This document shows, piece by piece, positions 1 through 8,584 of a stretch of 41,947 bases of DNA. Below the pieces are notes generated by a model. The model searched no databases. It saw nothing but the letters and a program-made list of their open reading frames with translations, and was not told where the DNA came from. Positions within the stretch are counted from its first letter, which is position 1; the number at the start of each line of letters is the position of its first letter. The position numbers were made by a program, and so were the translations under genes. This stretch comes from Phycisphaerae bacterium (GTDB lineage: Bacteria > Planctomycetota > Phycisphaerae > Phycisphaerales > UBA1924), in assembly GCA_002706885.1 (NCBI GenBank), contig PAKY01000118.1, positions 1-41,947 of the forward strand, written 5' to 3'.

Positions 1-149
1 CGGCTCTGCTCGCGTGGGCCAATGACCCTGTGAGCGGCGTCGAAAACGCGGTGGAGGGCGTCAGCGGCGAGCTCGAAGATCCCTGGAACTCCATCGATGA
101 GCTGCGATCGACGCTCGCCGCTGCGTTCGACGAGGAAGGAACGCTCTGA
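1..149 (+). CDS. C-terminal end of an unidentified protein (5' end outside window)
   Basis: An open frame enters from the left edge (codons in register from base 3) and ends at TGA 147-149; 48 residues are visible. The fragment begins with a hydrophobic ALLAWA stretch and ends with an acidic tail containing DPWNSIDELR. Its stop overlaps the ATG of the next gene (TGATG), so the two are probably translationally coupled. The fragment is too short to assign. A membrane-bound regulator such as an anti-sigma factor would fit a position directly before a small exported helical protein, but that is a guess from context. Confidence 0.6.
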   Translation, partial: ALLAWANDPVSGVENAVEGVSGELEDPWNSIDELRSTLAAAFDEEGTL

Positions 150-982
150 TGCGCATCAGCGTTGCGAACTCCATCCGCGCTGCTTTCGTCGCCCTTGCGG
201 TCACCGGAAGCACGCTGTCCGCGCAACCGCTTGAGAGCGACACGCCGGCCCCTCCGACGCGTGAGTCCATTCACGAGCGGCTTCGCGGTCTGCTGGACCG
301 TCTCGAGGCGGCGGAGGCGAGGACGAAAGACGCGATCGGCCTGCTTGACGCTGGGGCCCCGCTCCGAGAGGTCTTCCAGGCCCTGCCCCCGGAAGACGCA
401 GCGTTCGGGGGCGGCCTCTTCCGCGGCGAAGGTCGGTGGCGTGAAGGTGGGCATCCGAGCGATGGTGAGCGACGTCCAGATCGCCCGGGACGCGAACCAC
501 GTCCGTTCAAGGCTGACATCCCGGAACCGACGGCTGAGGAATTGCGGGCGTTCATGGAATCCCACATGCCTCGGATGGCCGAACGGCTCACGCTCGCAGA
601 AGGTGACGAACCCGGCAGCGCCGAGCGTCTCATGAAACGCCTCACGCCCCGCCTGAGCAAATTGATGGCGACGATGGACCGCGACCCGGAGAGGGGCGCC
701 GCTGAAATCGCCGAGATGCGAACCGGGCTCGAAGTCATCCGTCTCGCCCGGGAGCAGCGTCACGGCGCCGCGATCGATCGAGCGACGATTCGAGACGCGC
801 TCGAAGCTCACTTCGATGCGCGTCTCGCGATCGCAGAACTCGACCTCAAGCAGGCCGCCGCTCAGCTCGAGCGAGGTCGCGCCGAGCTCCGCGAGCGACG
901 CGCCTCTCGTGACGAGCACATCGAGCACAAGCTCGAAGAGTTCGACCGCGAGCCGGCGGGTCGCAAGGGTCGCGGCGACTGA
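149..982 (+). CDS. Exported helical protein, function unknown
   Basis: 277 residues. An N-terminal signal peptide runs to about residue 25 (hydrophobic AAFVALAVTGSTLSA, then a probable Ala-x-Ala cleavage site). The rest is highly charged and mostly helical: a first helical segment at about 38-80, a glycine/arginine/proline-rich linker at about 85-125, and a long Ala/Glu/Arg helix at about 195-265 that looks like a coiled coil. There are no catalytic motifs. The ATG overlaps the upstream stop and has the purine-rich AGGAAGGA in front of it. The layout (signal peptide, paired helices, rich in Glu and Arg) recalls periplasmic Spy/CpxP-like helical proteins, but I see no LTxxQ signature, so the function stays open. 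It ends 4 bases before the convergent tRNA-binding protein gene. Confidence 0.8.
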   Translation: MRISVANSIRAAFVALAVTGSTLSAQPLESDTPAPPTRESIHERLRGLLDRLEAAEARTKDAIGLLDAGAPLREVFQALPPEDAAFGGGLFRGEGRWREGGHPSDGERRPDRPGREPRPFKADIPEPTAEELRAFMESHMPRMAERLTLAEGDEPGSAERLMKRLTPRLSKLMATMDRDPERGAAEIAEMRTGLEVIRLAREQRHGAAIDRATIRDALEAHFDARLAIAELDLKQAAAQLERGRAELRERRASRDEHIEHKLEEFDREPAGRKGRGD

Positions 983-986
983 CGGG

Positions 987-1367
987 TCAGGAAACCGCTG
1001 AACCCGGGGCGATGTCGGACATCGGCGTGACGAGCACAACGTTCCGCTCGGCGTCAGGGTCGCCCTTGGCGGCGTCGCTCGCGGCGAGCAGCATGCCGCG
1101 AGACTCCTCGCCCCGGATCTTCCGCGGCGCGAGGTTCGCGACGATGACGATCAGCTTGCCGACGAGGTCACCTGGCTCGTAATACTCCCGGACGCCGGCG
1201 CAGATCTGCCGAGGCTCGCCCGATCCATCGTCGATCTGGAGCCGAAGCAGGCGGTCCGCGTTCGGATGCGGCTCGGCCTCGACGACGCGGGCGACTCGGA
1301 GGTCAACCTTCGCGAAGTCTTCAAACGTAATCTCGGGCTTGGTGGCGGGCGCCTGGGCGTCGGTCAT
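987..1367 (-). CDS. tRNA-binding OB-fold protein, MetG C-terminal / CsaA type
   Basis: 126 residues that align throughout with the C-terminal tRNA-binding OB domain of methionyl-tRNA synthetase. Visible hallmarks are [20 protein letters not shown] (about 12-31), [24 protein letters not shown], the [18 protein letters not shown] strand pair and [10 protein letters not shown]. In many bacteria this module is fused to MetG or occurs alone as a small dimeric protein that binds the outside of tRNA. Here it is free-standing, so it may be a trans-acting MetG partner or a CsaA-like protein. It lies 67 bases downstream of, and on the same strand as, the ExbB/ExbD operon and could be read from it, though nothing else links the functions. 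The residue matches make the family assignment firm; the exact role is inferred. Confidence 0.9.
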   Translation of the reverse strand: MTDAQAPATKPEITFEDFAKVDLRVARVVEAEPHPNADRLLRLQIDDGSGEPRQICAGVREYYEPGDLVGKLIVIVANLAPRKIRGEESRGMLLAASDAAKGDPDAERNVVLVTPMSDIAPGSAVS

Positions 1368-1434
1368 GCGATTGCTCCACTCGGGCCGTTCAAGCCCCTC
1401 GGTCGTGTGATTCGGTCAGGAGCATTATCCACGC

Positions 1435-2328
1435 TCAGGGCGTCGATGACCAACGCCCCCCACGCCAGAACGGCATCGCGGGATCAACGCCGAAGACCGC
1501 GGGCAGTTCATCCGGATCGGGATCGCGCAGCGGCGCCCCGAGATCAACCGCGAACTGCGCGGCCCACGAGCGGTCGTACTCGCCGAGCATGACCGCCTCG
1601 AATCGGAGTTGGCCGGTCAGCGTTCCCGCCCCGGGCTTCCAGCCGGGGGCGCCGTTGCAGGTCGGACAAAGTTCCGCGACGATCCGGTCGCCGACGCGCC
1701 GGTTCACGATCCGCTCGTTCTGACAGGTCGGGCACGGCCAAAGCTCGGCCTGCGAATCGAGCTCGCTCAAAACCTCCGTGCGTCCAGCGCTTGTCATCAG
1801 GCCCGCGTTCGATTGGATGACCGATCGGATCGCTCGCCGTCCCAACAGACGCTTTGCGGTCACACCGTCGGCGGCGCGGAGCGCGGATATCACCCCCGCC
1901 GCGTCCAACGCCAACGCTGGGTCGAGCTCGACGCCCTGCGGGCGCCCCCACCCGCGTCGGGATGGATCAACGATGCCCGCAATCAATCGGAGCCACACCA
2001 CGTCCCGCGGCGAACTCGTCACTTCGGTCAGAGCGAGGCACGCCGAGTTCGCGAGCGCCGGATCGTTCTCTCGGGCGTGCGAATAGGCGTGGGCGAAGAG
2101 TTCCGCCACGAATCCGAACTCGGCGTCAGTCCTTGCTTCGGCGAGCAGTTCTTCACCAAGCTCGAGGTAGGCTTCGGGACCGTCCGGTGTGAGCGTGCTG
2201 AGCCGCGATGCGAGCTGTGGGAAGACTGCGCGAAGCGATTCCAAGCGAGCCGCGTTCGCCTCGGCGGCCGTCTGCGCAGGCGCGGAAGCGGACGCGATGA
2301 GCAAAGTGATCGCCAACAAACGCCTCAT
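1435..2328 (-). CDS. Exported protein with paired CPTC motifs
   Basis: 297 residues with a signal peptide (MRRLLAITLLIASASAPAQT). The first two thirds is helical. At about 198-229 there are two CPTC motifs about 21 residues apart, the second in the context CPTCNGAPG. This resembles half of a DnaJ-type CxxCxGxG zinc finger or a rubredoxin-like ribbon and probably holds one metal ion or, in the periplasm, disulfides. Its start overlaps the stop of the 912-residue gene by ATGA, making it the last gene of the eight-gene ExbB/ExbD run. No family is recognised. Its place in the operon suggests a secreted accessory of the same machine; that is an inference from gene order alone. Confidence 0.8.
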   Translation of the reverse strand: MRRLLAITLLIASASAPAQTAAEANAARLESLRAVFPQLASRLSTLTPDGPEAYLELGEELLAEARTDAEFGFVAELFAHAYSHARENDPALANSACLALTEVTSSPRDVVWLRLIAGIVDPSRRGWGRPQGVELDPALALDAAGVISALRAADGVTAKRLLGRRAIRSVIQSNAGLMTSAGRTEVLSELDSQAELWPCPTCQNERIVNRRVGDRIVAELCPTCNGAPGWKPGAGTLTGQLRFEAVMLGEYDRSWAAQFAVDLGAPLRDPDPDELPAVFGVDPAMPFWRGGRWSSTP

Positions 2329-5063
2329 GCGCCTCTCCTTGCAAGGAAACGAAGCCTCCAGAGCTCCAATCTCGCCCGCTCCGCGGCCTCGATCTGATCA
2401 AAGACCGTGGCCCCACGACCCCGCTCGACGCGGAGCGTCTCAAGCACCGCGTCGATCGAACCTCTCTCGCCCGGCGCTTCCGCCATGACGACCGCCGCGA
2501 GCGTCTCCACCGTTGCCATCTGCTCGGCCACGAACCGCTGCGGGTCGCCCTCGGCCGCGAGGCGTCGGGCCTCCCGCGTCTGGCGGATGCGATCGAGCGA
2601 TCGGGCGGACATCTCACCTGCGCCGAGCGCTCGTTCGAGACGAGCCTGTGCCGCGCGTGCCGCGCCTACGACGCTCACCGAGGCGCCCCCCACGGCCGAT
2701 TGCGCCGACGACGCCTGATAGGCCTCCGCGAGCTGATCGGCGAGCGCATCGATCGCGGCCCACTCGCTGTCCGACGCGACAAGTTCGAGCAGTCGCTCGA
2801 CCAACGCACGCCGCGCGTCCCGCTCCCACCGCGATGAATCGGGGTCGGGGAGCGACACCAGCGCGAGGCGTTCAAACAGCTCGGCGTTCGCGTCGCTCGA
2901 TGGCGCGCGCCTGAGTCCATCGAGAGCGGCGCGGACGACACGGGGGTCATCGGCGAAGTGCATCGCCACATCGCGGGCTCGCTCGCGAATCTCACGCGGC
3001 GTCCCACGGGTCGCTTCGTCGATGATGATCTCCGCTTCAGACGGCGCGACAGGGTCCGTCCTGCTCCAGAGCTCATGGAGCAGCCGGGTCCGCTCCGGAA
3101 CGCGTGATCCTTCGGACGCGTATCGCCTCGTCCAATCCGATCGCGGGTTTGCCGGGCCAGCTTCAATCGTCGAAGGACCACGTTCGGTCGCTTGCTTCAC
3201 ACGTGAGACGGCCCGCGAGAACGCCTCCTCCGGGTCGCCGTCGCGGCCTTCCCAACGACGTGACACCGCCGCCGACACCTCGGCATACACCGCGGCCCTC
3301 GCCAATCCGCTCCAGGCGGCGACGGGCCAGTCGACCTTCTCGAATCGTTCGAGTGTGTCAGCGATGGCGATCGTCACGCGGTCCGCCAACTCCGCGGGCA
3401 GGCCCCAGGCCTCGACGTACGCCGCCCGAAGCAGCGACCGCTCCCGTTGATCGGCAGTCGCGGCGAGCGTCATCGTCGCGTTGATCCCACCAGCGGTGCT
3501 CCTCGTTGAAACCGACTCGGTGATCGCGTTCAGCGCTGCGCCGCTCGCCTCCGGCTCCGTCAGCAGATTGACGAGCCACCGCCGGGCCGCCGCTTCTTCC
3601 GACCAATCGAGCGCCGCGGCGAGAACCATTACCCCCTCGCGTTTTCCAGGCGAACGGGCGGCGTCGAGTTCGCTTCTCGCGAGCCGATCCAGCGCGTCAA
3701 GAATGGCCACCTGAACCTCGCTCGCGCCGAGCACCGCACGGGCGCACGCGAGCCAGGCGTTCCAGGCATCCGGGATTCGCCGCGCGTCATTCAGCGCGTC
3801 TCCGTCGTCGGCAACGAGAGTCATCGACACATCGCTCAACGCTCGGGAGGCGCCCGCCTCGAATGACTCGACGTTCCCGCTCGAAACTCCTGCCTCCGCA
3901 AGAAGGCGTCGGATCGAGAGGTTGACGCGAGCCGTGAGCGACTGCTCCCGCGTAACGCGAGCCATGATCCCGACCGCCCAGACGCCAGACACGATGCGTT
4001 CGGCGTTCAGGGGACGCTCGTCAAGAACCGAGAGGTCGGCGAGCCAGAGGAGAACCCGATCCGCTGATATCGCGTGCGACGATGCAACCACGACGCCCTC
4101 TGCGATAACCTGACGAAGGCCGCTGTCGGCGCTCGCATCGCGCGACGGCCAGTCGGCGGTCGCGCGAGCGGCGAGTTCCAGAAACCGATCGATGTTCGAT
4201 GCCGGGTCGTCTCTGAGCCGGTCCACGCACTGTCGGAGTTCGTGCTGGAGGGCCCGCGGGTCATTGAGGTCGCGCTTCGGCGTCTCGACCGGCGCGACGG
4301 CGGTGTCCTGCGTCGCCCCCGACGAACGCGGGGTCGCGTCGCCCATCGATGGCGTCGCCGTCGTCTCGGAGGATGCCACAGAACCGGGAGCCTGACCGAT
4401 CGTGGCCGAGGTCTGGGGCGGACTCGAGCGGACCGTGAGAAGCACCGGAACGGCGATGACGAGGGCGGCAAGACCGAGAGCGGTCGCGGCGAGGCCCCAG
4501 GCTCCGCTGCCGGTCCGATGGGACGTCGGACGAATCGGTGCGAGCTCAGGGCGGGTTGCTACAGGCGGCGCGGGCCGCTGTCGCCCGACTTCAACGGAGG
4601 TATCGGTATCCGCGGGCCCTATTCCGCCACGGATACCCGCTCCGAGGGCATGAACGACGGCTTCCGTCGAGACGCCGCGGGCATGAGCGAGGCGAGCCAG
4701 ATGGAGCATGGCGCGACGGCTCCACCCGCCGTGCTGCCCGATCACCATCAGCGCGTCCGCCGCGAGTGAGGCGTCGGTGATCGTGGACGTCTTGTCGGAC
4801 GAAGATCGCGACCGGAACGACTGTAGGAGTTTCATCGCGCCCGCGTGCAGGGCGAGCCGGACCTCGTCCGCTGCCGGCGTCCGAGACTCGGGGTGTCGTT
4901 CAACCTCACGCAGTCGCCGCTGCAGCGCATCGACGATGTCATCGCGATCGAACCCGTCGCGCGGGAGGGCGAGCAGTCCGAGCGGGTCGGACTCGGAGAC
5001 GCGAGGCCCGAGAAACCGCTCGATCGCCCGCGCCGCCGCGTCGCTGGTCGGCGTTCCGCTCAC
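2325..5063 (-). CDS. Large single-pass membrane protein with an N-terminal J-like motif
   Basis: 912 residues. Residues 27-82 hold a compact helical module: DPLGLLALP, then a basic helix (DDIVDALQRRLREVER), then HPES at 57-60, then another helix. The spacing is that of a J domain, but with HPE in place of the HPD tripeptide. A second helical region at about 95-145 precedes a proline-rich linker. One transmembrane helix lies at about 188-211 (LAATALGLAALVIAVPVLL). The remaining ~700 residues are rich in Ala, Arg, Glu and Asp and look like a helical solenoid without catalytic motifs. The start overlaps the upstream gene by ATGA and the stop overlaps the next one the same way. Probable topology: N-terminal module in the cytoplasm, solenoid in the periplasm. 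It is presumably a structural partner of the ExbB/ExbD complex; that role is inferred from operon position. Confidence 0.85.
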   Translation of the reverse strand: MSGTPTSDAAARAIERFLGPRVSESDPLGLLALPRDGFDRDDIVDALQRRLREVERHPESRTPAADEVRLALHAGAMKLLQSFRSRSSSDKTSTITDASLAADALMVIGQHGGWSRRAMLHLARLAHARGVSTEAVVHALGAGIRGGIGPADTDTSVEVGRQRPAPPVATRPELAPIRPTSHRTGSGAWGLAATALGLAALVIAVPVLLTVRSSPPQTSATIGQAPGSVASSETTATPSMGDATPRSSGATQDTAVAPVETPKRDLNDPRALQHELRQCVDRLRDDPASNIDRFLELAARATADWPSRDASADSGLRQVIAEGVVVASSHAISADRVLLWLADLSVLDERPLNAERIVSGVWAVGIMARVTREQSLTARVNLSIRRLLAEAGVSSGNVESFEAGASRALSDVSMTLVADDGDALNDARRIPDAWNAWLACARAVLGASEVQVAILDALDRLARSELDAARSPGKREGVMVLAAALDWSEEAAARRWLVNLLTEPEASGAALNAITESVSTRSTAGGINATMTLAATADQRERSLLRAAYVEAWGLPAELADRVTIAIADTLERFEKVDWPVAAWSGLARAAVYAEVSAAVSRRWEGRDGDPEEAFSRAVSRVKQATERGPSTIEAGPANPRSDWTRRYASEGSRVPERTRLLHELWSRTDPVAPSEAEIIIDEATRGTPREIRERARDVAMHFADDPRVVRAALDGLRRAPSSDANAELFERLALVSLPDPDSSRWERDARRALVERLLELVASDSEWAAIDALADQLAEAYQASSAQSAVGGASVSVVGAARAAQARLERALGAGEMSARSLDRIRQTREARRLAAEGDPQRFVAEQMATVETLAAVVMAEAPGERGSIDAVLETLRVERGRGATVFDQIEAAERARLELWRLRFLARRGA

Positions 5064-7741
5064 GGCGACGCCCCCTCCCGATCAATCGCCTCAACCCCGA
5101 CCCGACCCGCGAGCCCGCGCAACCGCGGCCCCCACGGCTCCGGCCCCCATGCGGGATACAGCACCGCATGCTGACGTAGAGCGGCCTGTGCGGCGCTCCG
5201 GTCGGTCTCGACCAGCAGCCGCATGAACTCGTATCGCGCCTCATACCACGCGGGCTCGTCCGACCCGAGCCGTTTCGCGAGCCGGTTCCACGCGTCGATA
5301 GCGTCGGCGAGCGACCCTGCGTCCTCTGACGCTTGGGCAAAGCGTCGCAAACTTGCTTCGGAGGCCCGGTCCGCAAAGATCACGGCCCCGTCGTATGAGC
5401 GAGCGATGTCCCGATACGCCGTGTCTCCGCCAGCGACCCAACGATCGAAAGCTGCCCGCGCGACCGCTTCCGCCGCGCCGGCGCCACCGGGGCGACCGAC
5501 CAGGTCGACGACACCACCGCTCGCATCCGCGAGGGCTCGACCGCGATCGATGACGCGAATCGCGGCCCCGTCATCGCTTGGATTGAGGCCCCAGTCCTTC
5601 ACCGCGAAGTCAAATACCAGCCATTGTGCCGCGGTCGCGTACGGTCCATCCAATCGCTCGATCTCTGACAGTCGATCGTCCGCGACGCCCGTGTCCCCCT
5701 CCAGAAGCGCGAGTTGAAGCCGCCGAAAGCTCAGTTCATCGGCAAATCGATCGTCAACGTCCTCGGGAGCGATCCCCTTCGCCTCGAGCACGTTCGCCAG
5801 CATCTGGAAGGTCTCGCGCGCGTTTGATGTGCCGCCGGGGTGACCGAGTTCCACGTCGAGGACCTGGCGAAGCACGGAAATGGCGAGGCCCGCGTCGGCC
5901 GCGGGATCGCCTCTGGCGATGCCGTGATGAAGCCGCTCGGCGATGCCGCGCGCGACGGAGAGGAACGCGGCCGCTCGCGCCGAACGATCGGCGTCGCTGG
6001 CGGCACGATACCGGTCGTACAGGATCTGAGACGCCCGCGCCCGCGCGACGCTGAACGTCGGGTGGGAACTCGGCACGTCGAGGAGCACACGGAGCGCGAC
6101 GTCCTCGCTGACCACGCCCGCGCCCATCGCTCTCGTCACCAGGGCCGCCGAACGCGGGTCGCCCGGGCGAAGCTGAACGTACGCCGCGGCGAGGTCGCGT
6201 TCGATATCCGGATCCTTCTTGTCTGCCCGATCCAACGCGGCAATGGCGAGCCATGTCGCGTCGGCGCGAGCCTCCTTCGCGCCCATTCGGGGAGCCGTTT
6301 CTGCGAGCCACTCCGCCGCATCGACGAATCGGCCCGCATAAAACAGCGCAAACCCACGAAGCATCGCGGCGTGATCTCGCTGGGCAGCAAACTCATCGGC
6401 GTCGCGATCGTTCCAAGTGTCAGAGAGCAGCGCCTCCGCCGCGGCGTAGCGGGTCCGCGCCTCCGCGTTCGTTGTGGGATCATCAACCGGGTCGCCAGAC
6501 GCCTCGTGTATTTCCCTCGCCTCCTCGTATGCCCGAACGCCGCGGAGGTAGTGGGCGACAAACGAGTCACCTCCAAGGGGGAGCGTGCCGAACCGATCGA
6601 GCAGTTGCAAGAGATGCCCGACCTCGCCCGCGCGCACCAAGGACGACACCGCTCGTTGCAACAGCTCGTCAAGCGCCTCGGAGGATCGGGAATCCAGACC
6701 GCTCAGATCGCCGCGACGAGCGTCGAGCGTCTCGACCGCGAGAAGCCGCGCTTCGACCGTTGAGAGCGAGTCCGACTCACCAACGTGAACATCGAGCGCG
6801 TTCAGAAGTCGATCCCACCGCCCCGAAGCCGCGAGCACGACGATCCGACGAGCGAGGAGCTGGCCTCGGACCGTCGGAGCAATCTCCTCCCCTGCGGCGA
6901 CCGCGTCGATCCAGAGCGCTGCTCCGATGTGATCGCCCGCGAGCGACTCGATCAGGGCGGCGCCGAGGGCCGCGCGCCCGACGTGCTCGAACCGGAGGCT
7001 GTCCCGCGGGAGCTGCCTGACGGTGGGCTCCTCACCCTCCGCGCCGAGGATATACCCGAGACGACGCAGCGCCGTATCAAGCCTAGACCTATCGGAGGTC
7101 AACAGGGCTCGGTAGTACCCGGCCCATCCGGCGTAGTACATGCCGAGCGACCGCTCGCGCCTCGCGTCGTCGAGCAGATCTCGTAGCGACCGCAGCGCCG
7201 CTCCGGACGCGTCACCACGCCGCTCGCGACGTTCGAGGCTGTCGACGCGCTCGGCCGCTTCGTCGGCGAGTTCGCCGAACGCCTGCTCGAGCCGCGTGAA
7301 CGACGCGGCCGCAACCTCCCGCTCGTCCTCGTCCGCGAGTCCGATCCGCCAACGCTCGGCGACCCCTTCCGCACGTGTATACACCGCCCGAAGGAGTGTC
7401 AGCCGCAGCCCGAAAGCGTCTGCGTCCGGAACGAGTTCGAGCAGTGCCTGACCCTGTCGCTCAATCAACGATCGGCGCCCGGCGTCGTCCTCCGCGGCGA
7501 GCTGCCTCGCGTAAACCTCGGCGAGACGCTCCGCGAGCTCCACGCGCTCGCTCGCCCCTGTGTAAAGAATCATCTCCCGAAGCTGTTCGGCGAGCAGCGG
7601 ATCGAGCTCATGCTCAAGGAGATACTCCTCGAGCGACTCCGATGAGTCGCCGCCAACCGGCGCGGGCTGAGCGACAGCGCCGACCGATCCACACCAGGTC
7701 AACGCGACAACCGCGATAGTCGCTCGATCAACCCGGTACAT
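5060..7741 (-). CDS. Large exported helical-repeat protein
   Basis: 893 residues from ATG 7741. A longer in-frame start at 7756 would put MTRGP ahead of the signal peptide; I prefer 7741 because the signal sequence (MYRVDRATIAVVALTWCGSVGAVAQ) then begins normally. Either start overlaps the end of exbD, so coupling by reinitiation is likely. The mature part is almost wholly alpha-helical, with regularly spaced Ala/Leu/Arg helices and short acidic turns, like TPR or other solenoid scaffolds, though I cannot delimit canonical TPR units. No enzymatic motif is visible. It is coupled by ATGA to the 912-residue membrane protein, and the two very large helical proteins probably form a periplasmic scaffold; this is inferred. 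Confidence 0.85.
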   Translation of the reverse strand: MYRVDRATIAVVALTWCGSVGAVAQPAPVGGDSSESLEEYLLEHELDPLLAEQLREMILYTGASERVELAERLAEVYARQLAAEDDAGRRSLIERQGQALLELVPDADAFGLRLTLLRAVYTRAEGVAERWRIGLADEDEREVAAASFTRLEQAFGELADEAAERVDSLERRERRGDASGAALRSLRDLLDDARRERSLGMYYAGWAGYYRALLTSDRSRLDTALRRLGYILGAEGEEPTVRQLPRDSLRFEHVGRAALGAALIESLAGDHIGAALWIDAVAAGEEIAPTVRGQLLARRIVVLAASGRWDRLLNALDVHVGESDSLSTVEARLLAVETLDARRGDLSGLDSRSSEALDELLQRAVSSLVRAGEVGHLLQLLDRFGTLPLGGDSFVAHYLRGVRAYEEAREIHEASGDPVDDPTTNAEARTRYAAAEALLSDTWNDRDADEFAAQRDHAAMLRGFALFYAGRFVDAAEWLAETAPRMGAKEARADATWLAIAALDRADKKDPDIERDLAAAYVQLRPGDPRSAALVTRAMGAGVVSEDVALRVLLDVPSSHPTFSVARARASQILYDRYRAASDADRSARAAAFLSVARGIAERLHHGIARGDPAADAGLAISVLRQVLDVELGHPGGTSNARETFQMLANVLEAKGIAPEDVDDRFADELSFRRLQLALLEGDTGVADDRLSEIERLDGPYATAAQWLVFDFAVKDWGLNPSDDGAAIRVIDRGRALADASGGVVDLVGRPGGAGAAEAVARAAFDRWVAGGDTAYRDIARSYDGAVIFADRASEASLRRFAQASEDAGSLADAIDAWNRLAKRLGSDEPAWYEARYEFMRLLVETDRSAAQAALRQHAVLYPAWGPEPWGPRLRGLAGRVGVEAIDREGASP

Positions 7742-8141
7742 AGGTCCTCTTGTCAAAGCCCGCCGACTGCGCCGCCTGCAACGCCGCCGCGGCGGCCCAG
7801 ACGGGCGCGTCGCCGCTCACCCGGATGATGACGCCCGGCTCCTTCGGGAGGAGTTCGAGAATCGCAGCGAGTTCGTCCCTCGATCCGACCGCGTTGTCGC
7901 CGATTCGGAACGTCGCCCGTCCACCCGTCCCGCTCCCGACATCAACGATCTGCGGTTCGAGCACCGATTCCGAACCGGCCCCCTCGGTCGCAAGCGTGCT
8001 CCGCAGCTCGTTCTCGCGCTCAGAGAAGTTGGCGGTCACCATGAAGAAGATGAGCAGCAGGAACACCACATCGATCATGCTCGTCATCGGCACCGCGCCG
8101 CCGCGCTCTGCGCCGTCGTCGTTGGTGACAAACCGCATCAC
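7728..8141 (-). CDS. exbD: ExbD/TolR-family proton-channel subunit (second copy)
   Basis: 137 residues. The single transmembrane helix (about 18-40, MTSMIDVVFLLLIFFMVTA) carries the MIDVVF signature with Asp24 at the place of the proton-carrying aspartate of ExbD/TolR/MotB. The periplasmic part (about 45-137) has the usual small alpha/beta domain, with a glycine-rich insertion near 68-74. In known systems ExbD dimers sit in the lumen of an ExbB pentamer and turn the proton gradient into movement of a TonB/TolA-type partner. The gene starts inside the stop of the preceding exbD (ATGA), and its own end overlaps the start of the large helical protein. Two different ExbD proteins behind one ExbB suggest a heterodimer. 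Confidence 0.93.
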   Translation of the reverse strand: MMRFVTNDDGAERGGAVPMTSMIDVVFLLLIFFMVTANFSERENELRSTLATEGAGSESVLEPQIVDVGSGTGGRATFRIGDNAVGSRDELAAILELLPKEPGVIIRVSGDAPVWAAAAALQAAQSAGFDKRTYVPG

Positions 8142-8584
8142 CCACCGCCCCCGCCCGCTGTGGGCTCGACCGCTCCGAGCGACCAGCGGCTGATCCCCAT
8201 CGTCGTCAGCCGCTCCGCGAGTTCGTTGAGCGCTGACGACTCGGCCAGACGATGGGCGCGGATGAGCACCCGTATCTTCGAGGCGTTGTCCCCGAGTCGC
8301 TCCTGCTCGCGCCCGACGACGCGGGCGAGCGATTCGAATGTGGCGGGACGACCCTCGAGCGAGAGCGAGCCGTCGCGATCGATGTCGATGACAAGCGTGG
8401 CTCGTTCGATCGCCGCCTCAGCGTCGCCTCGCTCGCGGGGCAACTCGATCTCGGTCCGCGTCACCTGCCCGAGCTGCGAGGTGAACATGAAGAAGATGAT
8501 GAGCTGAAAGACGACGTCGATCATCGGCGTCATGTCGAAACGCTTGACCCGACGACGCTTTCCGCTCCCGTGGATGTCAATCAT
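8138..8584 (-). CDS. exbD: ExbD/TolR-family proton-channel subunit (first copy)
   Basis: 148 residues. A basic cytoplasmic N-terminus (GSGKRRRVKRF) precedes the signature MTPMIDVVFQLIIFFMF, with the conserved transmembrane Asp at residue 23. The periplasmic domain follows (about 45-140), and the tail ends in a run of glycines. It differs clearly from the next gene's product in sequence and tail, so the pair is not a recent duplication. The start overlaps the end of exbB by ATGA and the stop overlaps the next exbD the same way. The family role is proton conduction together with ExbB at the inner membrane; the energised partner here is most simply the VWA protein at the head of the operon. Confidence 0.94.
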   Translation of the reverse strand: MIDIHGSGKRRRVKRFDMTPMIDVVFQLIIFFMFTSQLGQVTRTEIELPRERGDAEAAIERATLVIDIDRDGSLSLEGRPATFESLARVVGREQERLGDNASKIRVLIRAHRLAESSALNELAERLTTMGISRWSLGAVEPTAGGGGG

